NCBI GenBank assembly: GCA_030248295.1
Contig: JASANH010000449.1
Coordinates: 124,001-188,000, forward strand
Reading direction: 5' to 3'
From: Mesodorylaimus sp. YZB2_4
Taxonomy: Eukaryota > Nematoda > Enoplea > Dorylaimida > Dorylaimidae
DNA: 64,000 bases
Part shown: positions 34,001 to 44,097 of the stretch, piece by piece
Position numbering within the stretch: position 1 is the stretch's first letter
Layout of the letters: the number at the start of each line of letters is the position of its first letter
Position numbers and translations under genes: made by a program
Notes under the pieces: model-generated
Databases searched by the model: none
Told to the model about the DNA's origin: nothing
Seen by the model: the letters and a program-made list of their open reading frames with translations, nothing else

Positions 34001-37000
34001 AAATTTTCTGATTGATAGCCATTTTATGATTTGATGTAGGAAAACGTTTGTGCAGCATTTCGATCGCACTCCGACTTGTCCATTTTCAGGTCAAGAACGA
34101 CAAGATGGCGCTGTCAGCAACCGTTCAAGATATGATTCCGTACGTTCTTGCGTCCCTTCCACGCGATGTAGCTGAAAAAGCTGGCTACAATATCTCAGAG
34201 CTACTAAAGAGATGTGTTTATGACAGAGATCCATGTTCCTGGAGGTGAGCACCATTCGCTTTCCCAAAATGGCTTATTATTATCGACATCTTCCACTTTC
34301 AGTGATTTTAAGCTATACCGTGACCCAACTTACGGAAATTGCTACACATTCAATGCCGATGGCACGAAGCGTGTGTCTTTGGAGTCTGGAGCATCTAGTG
34401 GTAAGTGCAATGGTTGGTGAATGTGAAAAGCAAATGTAGATCCTGTTTAGGCTTATTAGTAGATCAGCTGCCTTCTATGATGGGCAAAAATGGATGTTTT
34501 CCGCCTTGGTGAAAATAAAACAGGCATAATATTGGGTCATTTTCAGGTTTGTCAGTGACATACTTGGTGGGAGAGGAAGAATATTTGAATGAATGCGAAG
34601 CGGCTGGTGTTCGAATACTTATCCATGATCAGCAAGAAGCTATATTTCCTGACATGTTCGGCATAAATGTTGCCAGCGGGTATCAAGCTTCAGTGACTAT
34701 GACGAGGGTGAGTGGGACCATATTTGCTGGGCCTCATTCGAGATCTATGAAACCCTGTCACTGCATAAGGCCACCTTGATCAGTTGACTAGTCTAAATCA
34801 AAGGCCATTGGTCATTGTGCAACTTTCAAACACCCACGCCAGTTAACGTCATAAAAACGATAGATTTCTAGGTCCCGTTAGGATGGGAATACTATGTAAC
34901 TACATTCTCATAAAAATATGCTTATCTTAACTTTCATTATCCCAACAAATAGCATTCAATTTTCTCTGATGGCCCCATTTTGTATTTAATAACACGGCAC
35001 GGCATTATGTGCCTCATGTAAACGTGATATTTTTTTAAACAACATTTTTATTTCAGTCCAGAAACACAGTCATGTCCATGGTCAATAAGCAGTGCGCCAA
35101 GAACGGCTCAGACGTGAAGTATTTTAACTACAATACGTCCTATTCCCAAGAGGTCAGGAATGCTTTGTTTCACAATATTCTTGACGCGTCATAAAAATAA
35201 TATTTTTTACAGGCATGTGTGAGAAGCTGCCAACAAACGGTAGTGATCCAAAATTGCCAGTGTGCAGACCCGAAAATCCCACTTCCACCAAATTCGCGGT
35301 ACAGCTATTGCGATGTCACAAAACGTACGTGCCTTTGGGGCGTAAGGACCACTTAGGCTACTGGGCTCCTGCACCTATTACATCTTGACGCATTTAATTG
35401 GTGCCCCAGTGTGCTTTATTAGCATGCACCAGAGATGCACAGACTAGCTGTCTTCCTCCAGTCAGGGCAGGGCGAAGTTGAGAGGACGAGCTGACTGGTT
35501 TTCCTATCATGCGAGGGACGGACAAGACGTTCATGGCCCAGCACAAGGACCCGACGGTTTCAGGCATACTATAAGGAGTCTGGAGATTGCTCTACAAAAT
35601 CCAAATCACGGGTACTAGCGTACATTGTGGTGCGCTGCTTCTTCCTCACTTGCTGAAAATCTGGTGCGCAGAAAAAGCCAATACTTAAAAATAAAAACGC
35701 ATTTTTCTTCAATATTGTGAAATCAAAAACCGCTTTAAGCTTTGAGGCGCGAGCATGCAGACACATCGTCTAATTTTTTTCGAGGAAATTCTGATGCCGT
35801 TCTTGTGATTGCAAAAATATCGAAAAAGTAGAAGACATTTAATTAAATTGTACTCGTATGCATACATACTGCGGCCAAATGCGACCTATCTTCTTTATAT
35901 GCACTATACATATAAACGCAGGTGACTGTGTCAACGAGTTCTACAACACGACGAAAAATCCAAAAGCCAATTGCGATTGTTTGATTCCTTGCCAGTAAGC
36001 GATATGTCGCGCGTAATATTTGCGTATGACTACAAACCATGCATTTTTTTCCCACAACAGAACAGATATTTTTGAAACGTCTTTATCAAGTACAAAATGG
36101 GCACGGTTCCAAGTAAGGCCTTTGCTGTGTGATGGGACGAGAGAATAAAAACCCTGACATTTTTTAAGGAAGCACTGGCGAGGGATACATTGGGCGCTAA
36201 AGCGATGACTTCATTGCGCGGGAGGTAAGATAACATTTCTTACGCTAGGCTTCCTTCAAAAACCACTTTCTAAACCTGAAACCTAACATATATAACCAGT
36301 ACAGCTAACTTGTACCTACTTTGTAACTACATAGCTGTTATTCATGGCCATATGCTTGATATTTCCCACTAACAAGGGAACATCGAGAACCGTTAAGCCG
36401 AACTTTGGAAAGCGAAAAATTGTAACACGTTCCTGGGTGCAAAAGAGAGCTCTGTGCAAAATATTAGAGGCGTCTGGCCAACTGGTCAGCAGTGGTCAGC
36501 CCGTAGAGTCCAATGAAATTTTCAAATTCTGCTGGTTTTTTTGGTTTTTCAGCAAAAAACCCCGAACCCGAGTGTTAAAAGCTTAAACTCGCAGCACAAA
36601 ACCCAAAAACCGACTTTGGGAAGAACTTTGCATGTTTTCTTCAACGCTCAGCTTCCTAACCACACTAAACTTCGGACACTGACCACTCCTCACCAGTTGG
36701 CCAGACGCCGCTAATATTTTGCACAGAGCTTTCTTTTGCACCTAGGTGCATGTTACAATTTTTGGTTTCTCGAAGTTCGACTTAATGGTTGGCGATGTTC
36801 CCTCGTAAGTGCGTAATCCTCAGATTAATTCTGAATTCCAGAAAGTGTGTCTCTGAGCGTGCTTCCATGAACGGCCAGATTTCAATTAGACTGCTGTAGT
36901 GTTATGCTCGAATTTAATATCGTCCAGGCCCCTCGAAAAGCCAAAACTTCCCCCCTTTCGCTTGAATAATGTGAAACAGTCCTCCTAAAAGGTAGTGCAT

Positions 37001-37328
37001 TCAGAGTTTTTTCAGTCACAGGTACATAAGATTGTAGGAGGTACTGTACAGTACATAGTATATATTTCCAATACTGTAAATAAGTAGAGCACCGATTCCA
37101 GCCAGCTGGTAAAAGTCAACGTATATTATCAAGATCTGAATATGATCGAATATTCCCAGGAGCTCGCATATTCTGTAAGTGCTACCATGGATCCCGAGAA
37201 GAAAACCAACAGTCTTTGTTTGACAGGTGCTAGACTTCATTTGGGACTTATCAGCGGTCTTTGGACTGTTTCTGGGCGTATCAGTCCTCAGCTTATTTGA
37301 ATTCGCCAACGTCAAGTGTTCCCGATAA
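28090..37328 (+). CDS. Degenerin (DEG/ENaC) channel with a giant mucin-like extracellular insert
   Basis: Twelve exons: 28090-28272, 28490-33883, 34090-34244, 34303-34400, 34547-34707, 35057-35152, 35213-35324, 35922-35994, 36061-36112, 36169-36224, 37102-37174 and 37227-37328. All phases agree and give about 2,184 residues. Membrane segment 1 is at about residues 27-48, followed by the degenerin signature FPAVTFCNLNPYK at 69-81. A basic KRKKR is at 116-120. Then come about 1,730 residues rich in Ser, Thr and Pro. The channel fold resumes with YGNCYTFN, AGVRILIH, CVRSCQQ and CDCLIPC, and membrane segment 2 has the selectivity-filter GVS (about 2167-2169). The family forms trimeric sodium channels at the cell surface. 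Typical degenerins are 600-900 residues, so the insert is exceptional. The cytoplasmic tail is very short. Intron 10 carries a foldback element. Confidence 0.9.
30012..30480 (+). repeat. Tandem protein repeats within the mucin-like exon
   Basis: Four to five imperfect units of about 30-60 residues recur, built on (I/V)VSNVAP-x-VQEVVSAVPA followed by PVTLSNMVPS variants, at about protein residues 569-725. Valine and asparagine are common here, unlike the Ser/Thr-rich surroundings. Unit-to-unit similarity is visible at DNA level too, for example repeats of GTGAGCAATGTTGC. Confidence 0.8.
36370..36811. mobile_element. Foldback MITE, AGGGAACATCG family, copy A (in channel intron 10)
   Basis: Terminal inverted repeats of about 130 bp run from AAGGGAACATCG to near GTGGTCAG on the left and back on the right to CGATGTTCCCT. 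Shared blocks include AAAATTGTAACA, AGCTCTGTGCAAAATATTA and GGCGTCTGGCCAACTGGT. It has no coding capacity. It lies between the exons ending at 36224 and starting at 37102. Confidence 0.75.
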
Positions 37329-37906
37329 GAAAATAACGTAATAAAAGATCTGTTGTGCGTGAACATAAGCCAGTACAGTTAAGTGAAATATAAATAAAAT
37401 TGTGGGTTCCTGTGATCCAATTGAACCAGCAACGTGAAATTTAGGCAATAAAATCTATTTTTGAAACAAGATACACATTGTCTTTTAGAACTTAGTAGAG
37501 CGAAGGAGCAACAGGGCTTCCGAAGAAACTAAACTTTTCTGTTCGTAGCTTTAGTAGCTATTGTCGTGATAACCGAAGTTACCCGTCTGTGTGACTGGGT
37601 TGGAAAGGTGACCACTGCGCCTGTTGATAAATCGAAGTTTTTGGCACTGAACTCACGATTAGTGCTAAGACACTTAATTAAAATTGAAATTGAATGTTAT
37701 CCTCAAAACTAAAGTCGACTTCGCCGGAATTTTCTAGATGCTGCGTTTTTTATATGGACGATATTACATTACCTTGCAAGAATGAAGATTAGTTCATGAG
37801 GAAATGAACCACCGCTATACTTTGTGGAAATAACTCCACACAAGTACGTATATTCTTGAAAAAATTACCGCGACTGATTATTACGTTTTCACAAGCTTCA
37901 ACTGTT

Positions 37907-37912
37907 TTTATT
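37907..37912 (-). terminator. Polyadenylation signal of the left-arm gene
   Basis: AATAAA on the minus strand about 95 bases past the stop codon. The same signal occurs at 43,740-43,745 in the right arm. Confidence 0.55.
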
Positions 37913-38007
37913 TAGCACTGCAGCACATCCATATTGCCTCACGTTGACGAATGGGCAATCACTACAGAATTCTTCTCTCTCTATGCTGCTTTTTCCAACT
38001 GTTCTGA

Positions 38008-38883
38008 TCACAGGGCCAGGCCGACTGGCTCCCCGTTTGAGTCGGCTCCAGCTTTGCAAGCAGCACGCAAGAATGCGGAAGCGGCGACTCTCGCATCGGG
38101 TCCTTCAGAAAAAGAAAATTTGCAGTACTGAAGTTTTTGGCAAGAAAGGAATGTAACTCACGATTAGCGCACACGCCACACGATCTGGGACACAGGGCGG
38201 CGAAAACTTCAAAACTAGCGTAGGCCACATCAGAGCATCGGCCGCTAGCAGCAGAAGGAGCACCTGGACCAGCTGGGGCAGCTGCTCCTCCGCTTGGTCT
38301 GGGAAATGGCCGTGGGCGTAAAAGAACCGGCAATACTGGCCTGACACTTTGCTGCACAGCTGGCTTGATCTGCTGTAATGCCGGTTTGACAGCTTGCTGC
38401 ACGGCCGGCTTGACAATTTGTTGCGCGGCCGGTTTGACAACGTGCTGCACCACTGGCTTAGCTACTTTTAACAACGCTGCTGCTTGCGGATTTAATTTGG
38501 CAGCTCCACCAAGCACAAGCTTCAAAGATTCGCGACTTTTGCTGCCGCTTGCTGAATAAACGAGTCTGTAGTCATCGCCTTTTCAAATTACCCAAAAACT
38601 AACCCTTGCGTTTTCGCACAGACAGTCCAACGGCTTCGATGTTCCTTCCACCACTGCAGCTGGCCGAGCATAGAATTTCGCATGCTGGGTGCAAATCATC
38701 GCATGCTAAAAGATTTTATGAATAGATGTGCAAGTGGTTATTGAACCAACCTTATTGCCCACCACTTGCATGATATCACGGTTGTAAAAGGGGCTGAACG
38801 AACGCAGATGAGTTACCTTGCGCAGCTCCTTCGATGCATTCTAAGGCAATGAACGCCGCAACGCAAAATAAAAAGACCTTCAT
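38008..38883 (-). CDS. Small secreted protein with ShKT-like cysteine cluster, intact left-arm copy
   Basis: Four exons, 38883-38817, 38705-38604, 38551-38162 and 38102-38008, encode 217 residues, with introns of 111, 52 and 59 bp. A signal peptide (MKVFLFCVAAFIALECIEGA) is followed by a five-cysteine segment. Next come about six imperfect KPAVQQ-type repeats, a Pro/Ala/Gly linker, and a C-terminal cluster ending C-P-R-S-C-G-V-C. That end resembles an ShK-type domain, but only four cysteines are seen there, so the fold is uncertain. Some ShKT proteins are toxins, but many nematode ones are not, and nothing here indicates toxicity. A TATA box lies about 80 bases upstream of the ATG. The right-arm copy is broken by a stop codon, so this one is the likely functional gene. 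Confidence 0.72.
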
Positions 38884-38964
38884 TTCGTTGTCGCACAGCG
38901 AGATTCGACTGGAACTGTTGCTGGCCAGGATTACGAGTATATCTTTTTTGGCGAATCTCGCTGG

Positions 38965-38972
38965 CTTTTATA
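38965..38972 (-). promoter_or_regulatory. TATA box of the left-arm gene
   Basis: TATAAAAG on the minus strand, 82 bases upstream of the start codon and identical in the right arm (42,680-42,687). The spacing would put transcription start near 38,940. Confidence 0.6.
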
Positions 38973-40299
38973 CAAAAATTTTTGCATGGGCAGCCTGACA
39001 TTTAAGTTGGTCGTGCAAAGACAGCTTTCGAAATTCAAATATCGCATCTTTGTGTGGGGGGCAGAAGGGAGTTTAACGTGAGTATGATAGCAAAGCTTTT
39101 CAATTAATTTCAAAAAACATTTTTTTTCAAATTTCTAAATGGCTTAAAAGAATTTGCCGCCGGGAAGACTATTTGCATTAAGGAGATTGTTGCAACAAAA
39201 GTGCAGACCCCCTCCCCCTCCTGTGTTTCTCTAAGGATTATCCGTCTATTTCCTGGAAGAACGATTGTAGAGTTTCCTGGCATAATAACCAGTTTGTGCT
39301 GCTCCACCTTTGAAAGAAAAATGATACCAACGATCAGACGCCTCGGAATCTCTTTTAATCAATGAAGATTTGTTGGATCGAGTAGGTTGGTTAGCTCTAA
39401 TATATGTGATTGGCCAGAACTGAATCTTCTTCGACCAAACTGAATCACAGATCTGGATCTCTGTTAGGATTAGATTAGATTCAGTGCTGACAAAAGACGT
39501 GTTTCTAACCTACCTAATCACTTAGATTTAGTAAACTTAGGGACACGTTCTGTCATATCCAAAATGGCCTAACCAGCTTTACAGATTGAGTTAATTTCTT
39601 CAAGTTTCCGTTTGAACATGCACGAAAAATTCTCTTTGTGCACATAACTGCAATGATTCATTATCTACTTCCAGGTAAATCAGAGTGTTTCCATCTTTTT
39701 GATCTGATTGTGAGTATAAGACCTCGTGTCTTTGTTGCGAATGTGCCATTCTGGTACAGTAAGCTAGTCTTCCCGCCCATGGACGATTCGAATTTGGCGC
39801 AAACAAACGGATTAGCGGCGGCCTGGACGATCAAAACAAGGTCGTAAATATAGAACAGTGGACAATGGTCGGCGGACATCAGGTGGACAACACTTGGGTC
39901 GAGTGGCGGATACGGGGCCGGGGTCGGCGTGAACGGCACGAGCGGTGCCTATGCCGAGTGTGGTGAGCCTGGACGGAGCACGTGCTGCCGTCGGGACATA
40001 CTCGCCGCCTCAGCATTGGGCCTCGCCGCGACCTCGAGCCCAGCGGGTGGCGTTCACGTGCGCCAGACGTTGACCAGCGACCACCTCGGAGGAGATCGAG
40101 ACCAGCAGACAGGGGGCGCTCGAGGACGAACCAGATGGCGCTCGTTACCGTTGAAGACCCCGAAGGATGTGACATGATTGGAGGATTGAGGATGATGATG
40201 ACCCGCCTTTTGGTGCACTGTGCCTGATTTTGTACAGCTTGGTCAGTTACAGTTAAAGAAAAGGTTAAGGAAAGATTCAGTTGTTTTCGAGTTTGCGTT

Positions 40300-40637
40300 G
40301 TGTTTTGGTGAGGAAGACCAGGCGTACTGTGCTACAGACGACGACTTCCGGCGACGTAGTGCGACCGACGATTTCCGTCGGGAGGAAGATCAGTGCTGCC
40401 GACGATTTCCGTGCGGGCGATCTGATCGGCGTGGCTCGTTCGACGACTTCCGGCGAACGGACACGTTGTGTTTTTGGTGAGGAGCGACAGGTGTACTGTG
40501 CCGCGGACGACGACTTCCGGCGACGTGGTGCGACCGACGATTTCCGTCGGGAGGAAGATCGGTGCTGCCGACGATTTCCGTGCGGGCGATCTGATCGGCG
40601 TGGCTCGTTCGACGATTTCCGGCGAACGACCACGTTC
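40300..40637 (+). repeat. 169-bp tandem duplication
   Basis: Two head-to-tail copies with a period of 169 bases (GACGACGACTTCCGG at 40,337 and 40,506). They are nearly identical, which suggests a recent duplication. Each unit also holds internal short repeats of CGACGA(C/T)TTCCG. Confidence 0.85.
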
Positions 40638-40946
40638 TGGTGTTCAGGTGTGGCGGTGTTGGGCGACGAGGAGCAGCGGAGAGTTGGTGTTGGAGTGCAG
40701 GTAAAAGGGGTCAGTGTGGTTGGTGAGGGCTTTCTTTAGGCATAGCCCCTTACCGTTGGAGCGCTGAGGGCACGTCTCTGGTCCACGGGTACCATCGAGA
40801 GGAAGGAGCGTGTGCAGACGAGGGGATTTAGGGTTTCTTAGGTTACACAAAAAATCAAAGTGGTGGCATCGCACTAGGTTTGGAAAAGGCAAGGAGAGGT
40901 TAGGGAAATACGCAAAGCCGGGAAAAAAAAAAAACAGAAAAAAAAA

Positions 40947-41116
40947 TATAAGAAAAGGATTTATTACTCGACCGCACCGAGTACGCGCAGGCATAAACAC
41001 TGATCAGAGGACAAGCATCTACCGAAAGAGCAAGAGTGCACTGGCACAGAACAAACAAATAACACATCAAATAACACACCAGTTCCACACAGCAATCACC
41101 AAGTATCACCAAACAG
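40947..41116. repeat. 170-bp nested inverted repeat, left copy
   Basis: An apparently perfect reverse complement of 41,751-41,920, from TATAAGAAAAGG to CCAAACAG. The right copy ends exactly where the right palindrome arm begins. Confidence 0.93.
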
Positions 41117-41310
41117 AGAATCGATGAGGTTGAGTTAGAATGCACTGGGATAGTCGAATGCAAAATGCACTGGGATAGTCGAAGGGGCGTTAATCGAAAA
41201 AACGGGTTTGGGTCTTGGGCAGGATTGAATCGAATTAGTAGTTTGAAAATCAGCTTTGAATCGTGGTTTGGAATCGGCATGGTGATGACACCTAGATTTT
41301 TTCTGTGTGT

Positions 41311-41672
41311 GAGTGTCATCCGTACCGCAGGCATGACGACTATCGCCCCGATAAATGCAGAAAGTTCCGATGTGCTGCAGTCAACACAACCCCTGAAAAG
41401 TTCGACAGCACATAGTTCCTCAACGATGCTATATTTAATGGAAAAAGGCTGGCCTAGCACCGAACTATCAATCGATCAGGAGCTTTAAACTTCGACATCG
41501 AGGTTGCTTCAACCGACACCGAATGAGCGTGGTAATCAGTTTATACAAGAATGTGCAACCTCTTTCACACCAGGAGCAACTGACCCGCCTGAGCAAACTT
41601 TCAAGACACGAACGCTAGCGAAAGACGATACTTTTTGCCCATGCAGGAGAAATCCGTCATCACGATCAGCGA
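41311..41672 (+). pseudogene. Decayed fragment of the channel gene's mucin exon
   Basis: Matches 32,671-33,030 of the degenerin's large exon colinearly at roughly 90 percent. The match runs from GTGTCATC(C/G)GTACCGCAGG through CTATCAATCGA(T/C)CAGGAGCT to CATCACGA. It contains an in-frame stop after the CAGGAGCTT and an extra base in the TACTTTTTGCCC stretch, so it is not coding. No introns are crossed, so it could have arisen by DNA-level or RNA-level copying. Confidence 0.9.
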
Positions 41673-41750
41673 GGTAGTGATGTAAGGGGGGGGGGGGGGA
41701 GATTGAAGATCATGTTATGCAAATCAGTGCGACCTCGTCCGATGTTAGGC

Positions 41751-41920
41751 CTGTTTGGTGATACTTGGTGATTGCTGTGTGGAACTGGTGTGTTATTTGA
41801 TGTGTTATTTGTTTGTTCTGTGCCAGTGCACTCTTGCTCTTTCGGTAGATGCTTGTCCTCTGATCAGTGTTTATGCCTGCGCGTACTCGGTGCGGTCGAG
41901 TAATAAATCCTTTTCTTATA
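41751..41920. repeat. 170-bp nested inverted repeat, right copy
   Basis: Reverse complement of 40,947-41,116. Its last base abuts the inner end of the right palindrome arm (41,920), so both structures share one breakpoint. Confidence 0.93.
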
Positions 41921-42679
41921 AGACACGAGGTCTTATACTCACAATCAGATCAAAAAGATGGAAACACTCTGATTTACCTGGAAGTAGATAATGAATCATT
42001 GCAGTTATGTGCACAAAGAGAATTTTTCGTGCATGTTCAAACGGAAACTTGAAGAAATTAACTCAATCTGTAAAGCTGGTTAGGCCATTTTGGATATGAC
42101 AGAACGTGTCCCTAAGTTTACTAAATCTAAGTGATTAGGTAGGTTAGAAACACGTCTTTTGTCAGCACTGAATCTAATCTAATCCTAACAGAGATCCAGA
42201 TCTGTGATTCAGTTTGGTCGAAGAAGATTCAGTTCTGGCCAATCACATATATTAGAGCTAACCAACCTACTCGATCCAACAAATCTTCATTGATTAAAAG
42301 AGATTCCGAGGCGTCTGATCGTTGGTATCATTTTTCTTTCAAAGGTGGAGCAGCACAAACTGGTTATTATGCCAGGAAACTCTACAATCGTTCTTCCAGG
42401 AAATAGACGGATAATCCTTAGAGAAACACAGGAGGGGGAGGGGGTCTGAACTTTTGTTGCAACAATCTCCTTGATGCAAATAGTCTTCCCGGCGGCAAAT
42501 TCTTTTAAGCCATTTAGAAATTTGAAAAAAAATGTTTTTTGAAATTAATTGAAAAGCTTTGCTATCATACTCACGTTAAACTCCCTTCTGCCCCTTACAC
42601 AAAGATGCGATATTTGAATTTCGAAAGCTGTCTTTGCACGACCAACTTAAATATCAGGCTGCCCATGCAAAAATTTTTG

Positions 42680-42687
42680 TATAAAAG
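42680..42687 (+). promoter_or_regulatory. TATA box of the right-arm copy
   Basis: TATAAAAG, 82 bases upstream of the start codon. Conserved with the left arm, so this copy may still be transcribed. Confidence 0.55.
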
Positions 42688-42768
42688 CCAGCGAGATTCG
42701 CCAAAAAAGATATACTCGTAATCCTGGCCAGCAACAGTTCCAGTCGAATCTCGCTGTGCGACAACGAA

Positions 42769-43644
42769 ATGAAGGTCTTTTTATTTTGCGTTGCGGCGTT
42801 CATTGCCTTAGAATGCATCGAAGGAGCTGCGCAAGGTAACTCATCTGCGTTCGTTCAGCCCCTTTTACAACCGTGATATCATGCAAGTGGTGGGCAATAA
42901 GGTTGGTTCAATAACCACTTGCACATCTATTCATAAAATCTTTTAGCATGCGATGATTTGCACCCAGCATGCGAAATTCTATGCTCGGCCAGCTGCAGTG
43001 GTGGAAGGAACATCGAAGCCGTTGGACTGTCTGTGCGAAAACGCAAGGGTTAGTTTTTGGGTAATTTGAAAAGGCGATGACTACAGACTCGTTTATTCAG
43101 CAAGCGGCAGCAAAAGTCGCGAATCTTTGAAGCTTGTGCTTGGTGGAGCTGCCAAATTAAATCCGCAAGCAGCAGCGTTGTTAAAAGTAGCTAAGCCAGT
43201 GGTGCAGCACGTTGTCAAACCGGCCGCGCAACAAATTGTCAAGCCGGCCGTGCAGCAAGCTGTCAAACCGGCATTATAGCAGATCAAGCCAGCTGTGCAG
43301 CAAAGTGTCAGGCCAGTATTGCCGGTTCTTTTACGCCCACGGCCATTTCCCAGACCAAGCGGAGGAGCAGCTGCCCCAGCTGGTCCAGGTGCTCCTTCTG
43401 CTGCTAGCGGCCGATGCTCTGATGTGGCCTACGCTAGTTTTGAAGTTTTCGCCGCCCTGTGTCCCAGATCGTGTGGCGTGTGCGCTAATCGTGAGTTACA
43501 TTCCTTTCTTGCCAAAAACTTCAGTACTGCAAATTTTCTTTTTCTGAAGGACCCGATGCGAGAGTCGCCGCTTCCGCATTCTTGCGTGCTGCTTGCAAAG
43601 CTGGAGCCGACTCAAACGGGGAGCCAGTCGGCCTGGCCCTGTGA
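42769..43644 (+). pseudogene. Right-arm copy of the ShKT-like secreted-protein gene, with an in-frame stop
   Basis: Exons correspond to 42769-42835, 42947-43048, 43101-43490 and 43550-43644, with all splice sites kept. In exon 3, within the KPA-QQ repeats, codon 43,277-43,279 is TAG where the left arm has CAG (38,375-38,373). This removes the linker and the C-terminal cysteine cluster. Signal peptide, N-terminal cysteines, TATA box and polyadenylation signal are kept. I do not offer a repaired product. It could be expressed as a shortened protein, be an unfixed allele, or be a sequencing error. Confidence 0.8.
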
Positions 43645-43879
43645 TCAGAACAGTTGGAAAAAGCAGCATAGAGAGAGAAGAATTCTGTAGTGATTGCCCA
43701 TTCGTCAACGTGAGGCAATATGGATGTGCTGCAGTGCTAAATAAAAACAGTTGAAGCTTGTGAAAACGTAATAATCAGTCGCGGTAATTTTTTCAAGAAT
43801 ATACGTACTTGTGTGGAGTTATTTCCACTAAGTATAGCGGTGGTTCATTTCCTCATGAGCTAATTTTCATTCTTGCAAG

Positions 43880-43935
43880 GTACTGTAACATATGTTACAG
43901 TTTTATATGGACGATATCGTCCATATAAAAAAACG
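43880..43935. repeat. Two adjacent perfect short palindromes in the right arm
   Basis: ACTGTAACATATGTTACAGT (20 bp) is followed directly by a 28-bp perfect palindrome centred on CGATATCG and flanked by TTTATATGGA and its complement. The left arm has only one half-site of each (near 37,757-37,785). The extra bases look like a local template-switch product. Confidence 0.85.
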
Positions 43936-44097
43936 CAGCATCTAGAAAATTCCGGCGAAGCCGACTCCAGTTTCGACGATAACATTCAATTTCAGTTTCA
44001 ATTAACTGTCGTAACACTAATCGTGAGTCCAGTGCCAAAAACTTCGACTCATCAACAAGCGCAGTGGTCACCTTTTTAACCTAGTCACACAGACGGG

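Larger units (their letters stand above)
37582..39732. repeat. Left arm of a large palindrome
   Basis: Reverse complement of 41,920-44,097. Paired coordinates sum to 81,652 across the inner 1.8 kb. The inner junction is sharp: 39,732 pairs with 41,920 and the next bases no longer match. The outer part, 37.58-37.8 kb, shows more mismatches and small gaps than the inner part. The arm contains an intact small secreted-protein gene on the minus strand. Confidence 0.93.
39733..41919. other. Spacer of the large palindrome
   Basis: Unique sequence of 2,187 bp between the arms. It is GC-rich from about 39.84 to 40.74 kb, with a 169-bp tandem duplication. An A-rich stretch at 40,922-40,946 is followed by one copy of a 170-bp inverted repeat, a fragment of the channel gene's mucin exon and then the second copy of that 170-bp repeat. 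The long open frames in the GC-rich part overlap on both strands and contain the tandem repeat, so I do not call them genes. Confidence 0.7.
41920..44097. repeat. Right arm of the large palindrome
   Basis: Reverse complement of 37,582-39,732 with scattered substitutions and small indels. It is slightly longer because of a local insertion at about 43,880-43,930 made of two short perfect palindromes. It contains the mutated copy of the small secreted-protein gene. Confidence 0.93.

Noticed and set aside
38008..38883. Calling the ShKT-like gene a toxin
   Set aside because: The C-terminal cluster has fewer cysteines than a full ShK domain, and many ShKT proteins in worms are not toxins. No evidence of toxicity in the sequence.
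40281..40739. 152-codon open frame in the palindrome spacer
   Set aside because: It is produced by a 169-bp tandem duplication in GC-rich DNA with equally open frames on the other strand. Composition is not protein-like.
40810..41460. Basic or hydrophobic frames across the nested inverted repeat
   Set aside because: They read through the A-rich stretch, the 170-bp repeat and the mucin-exon fragment in arbitrary frames.
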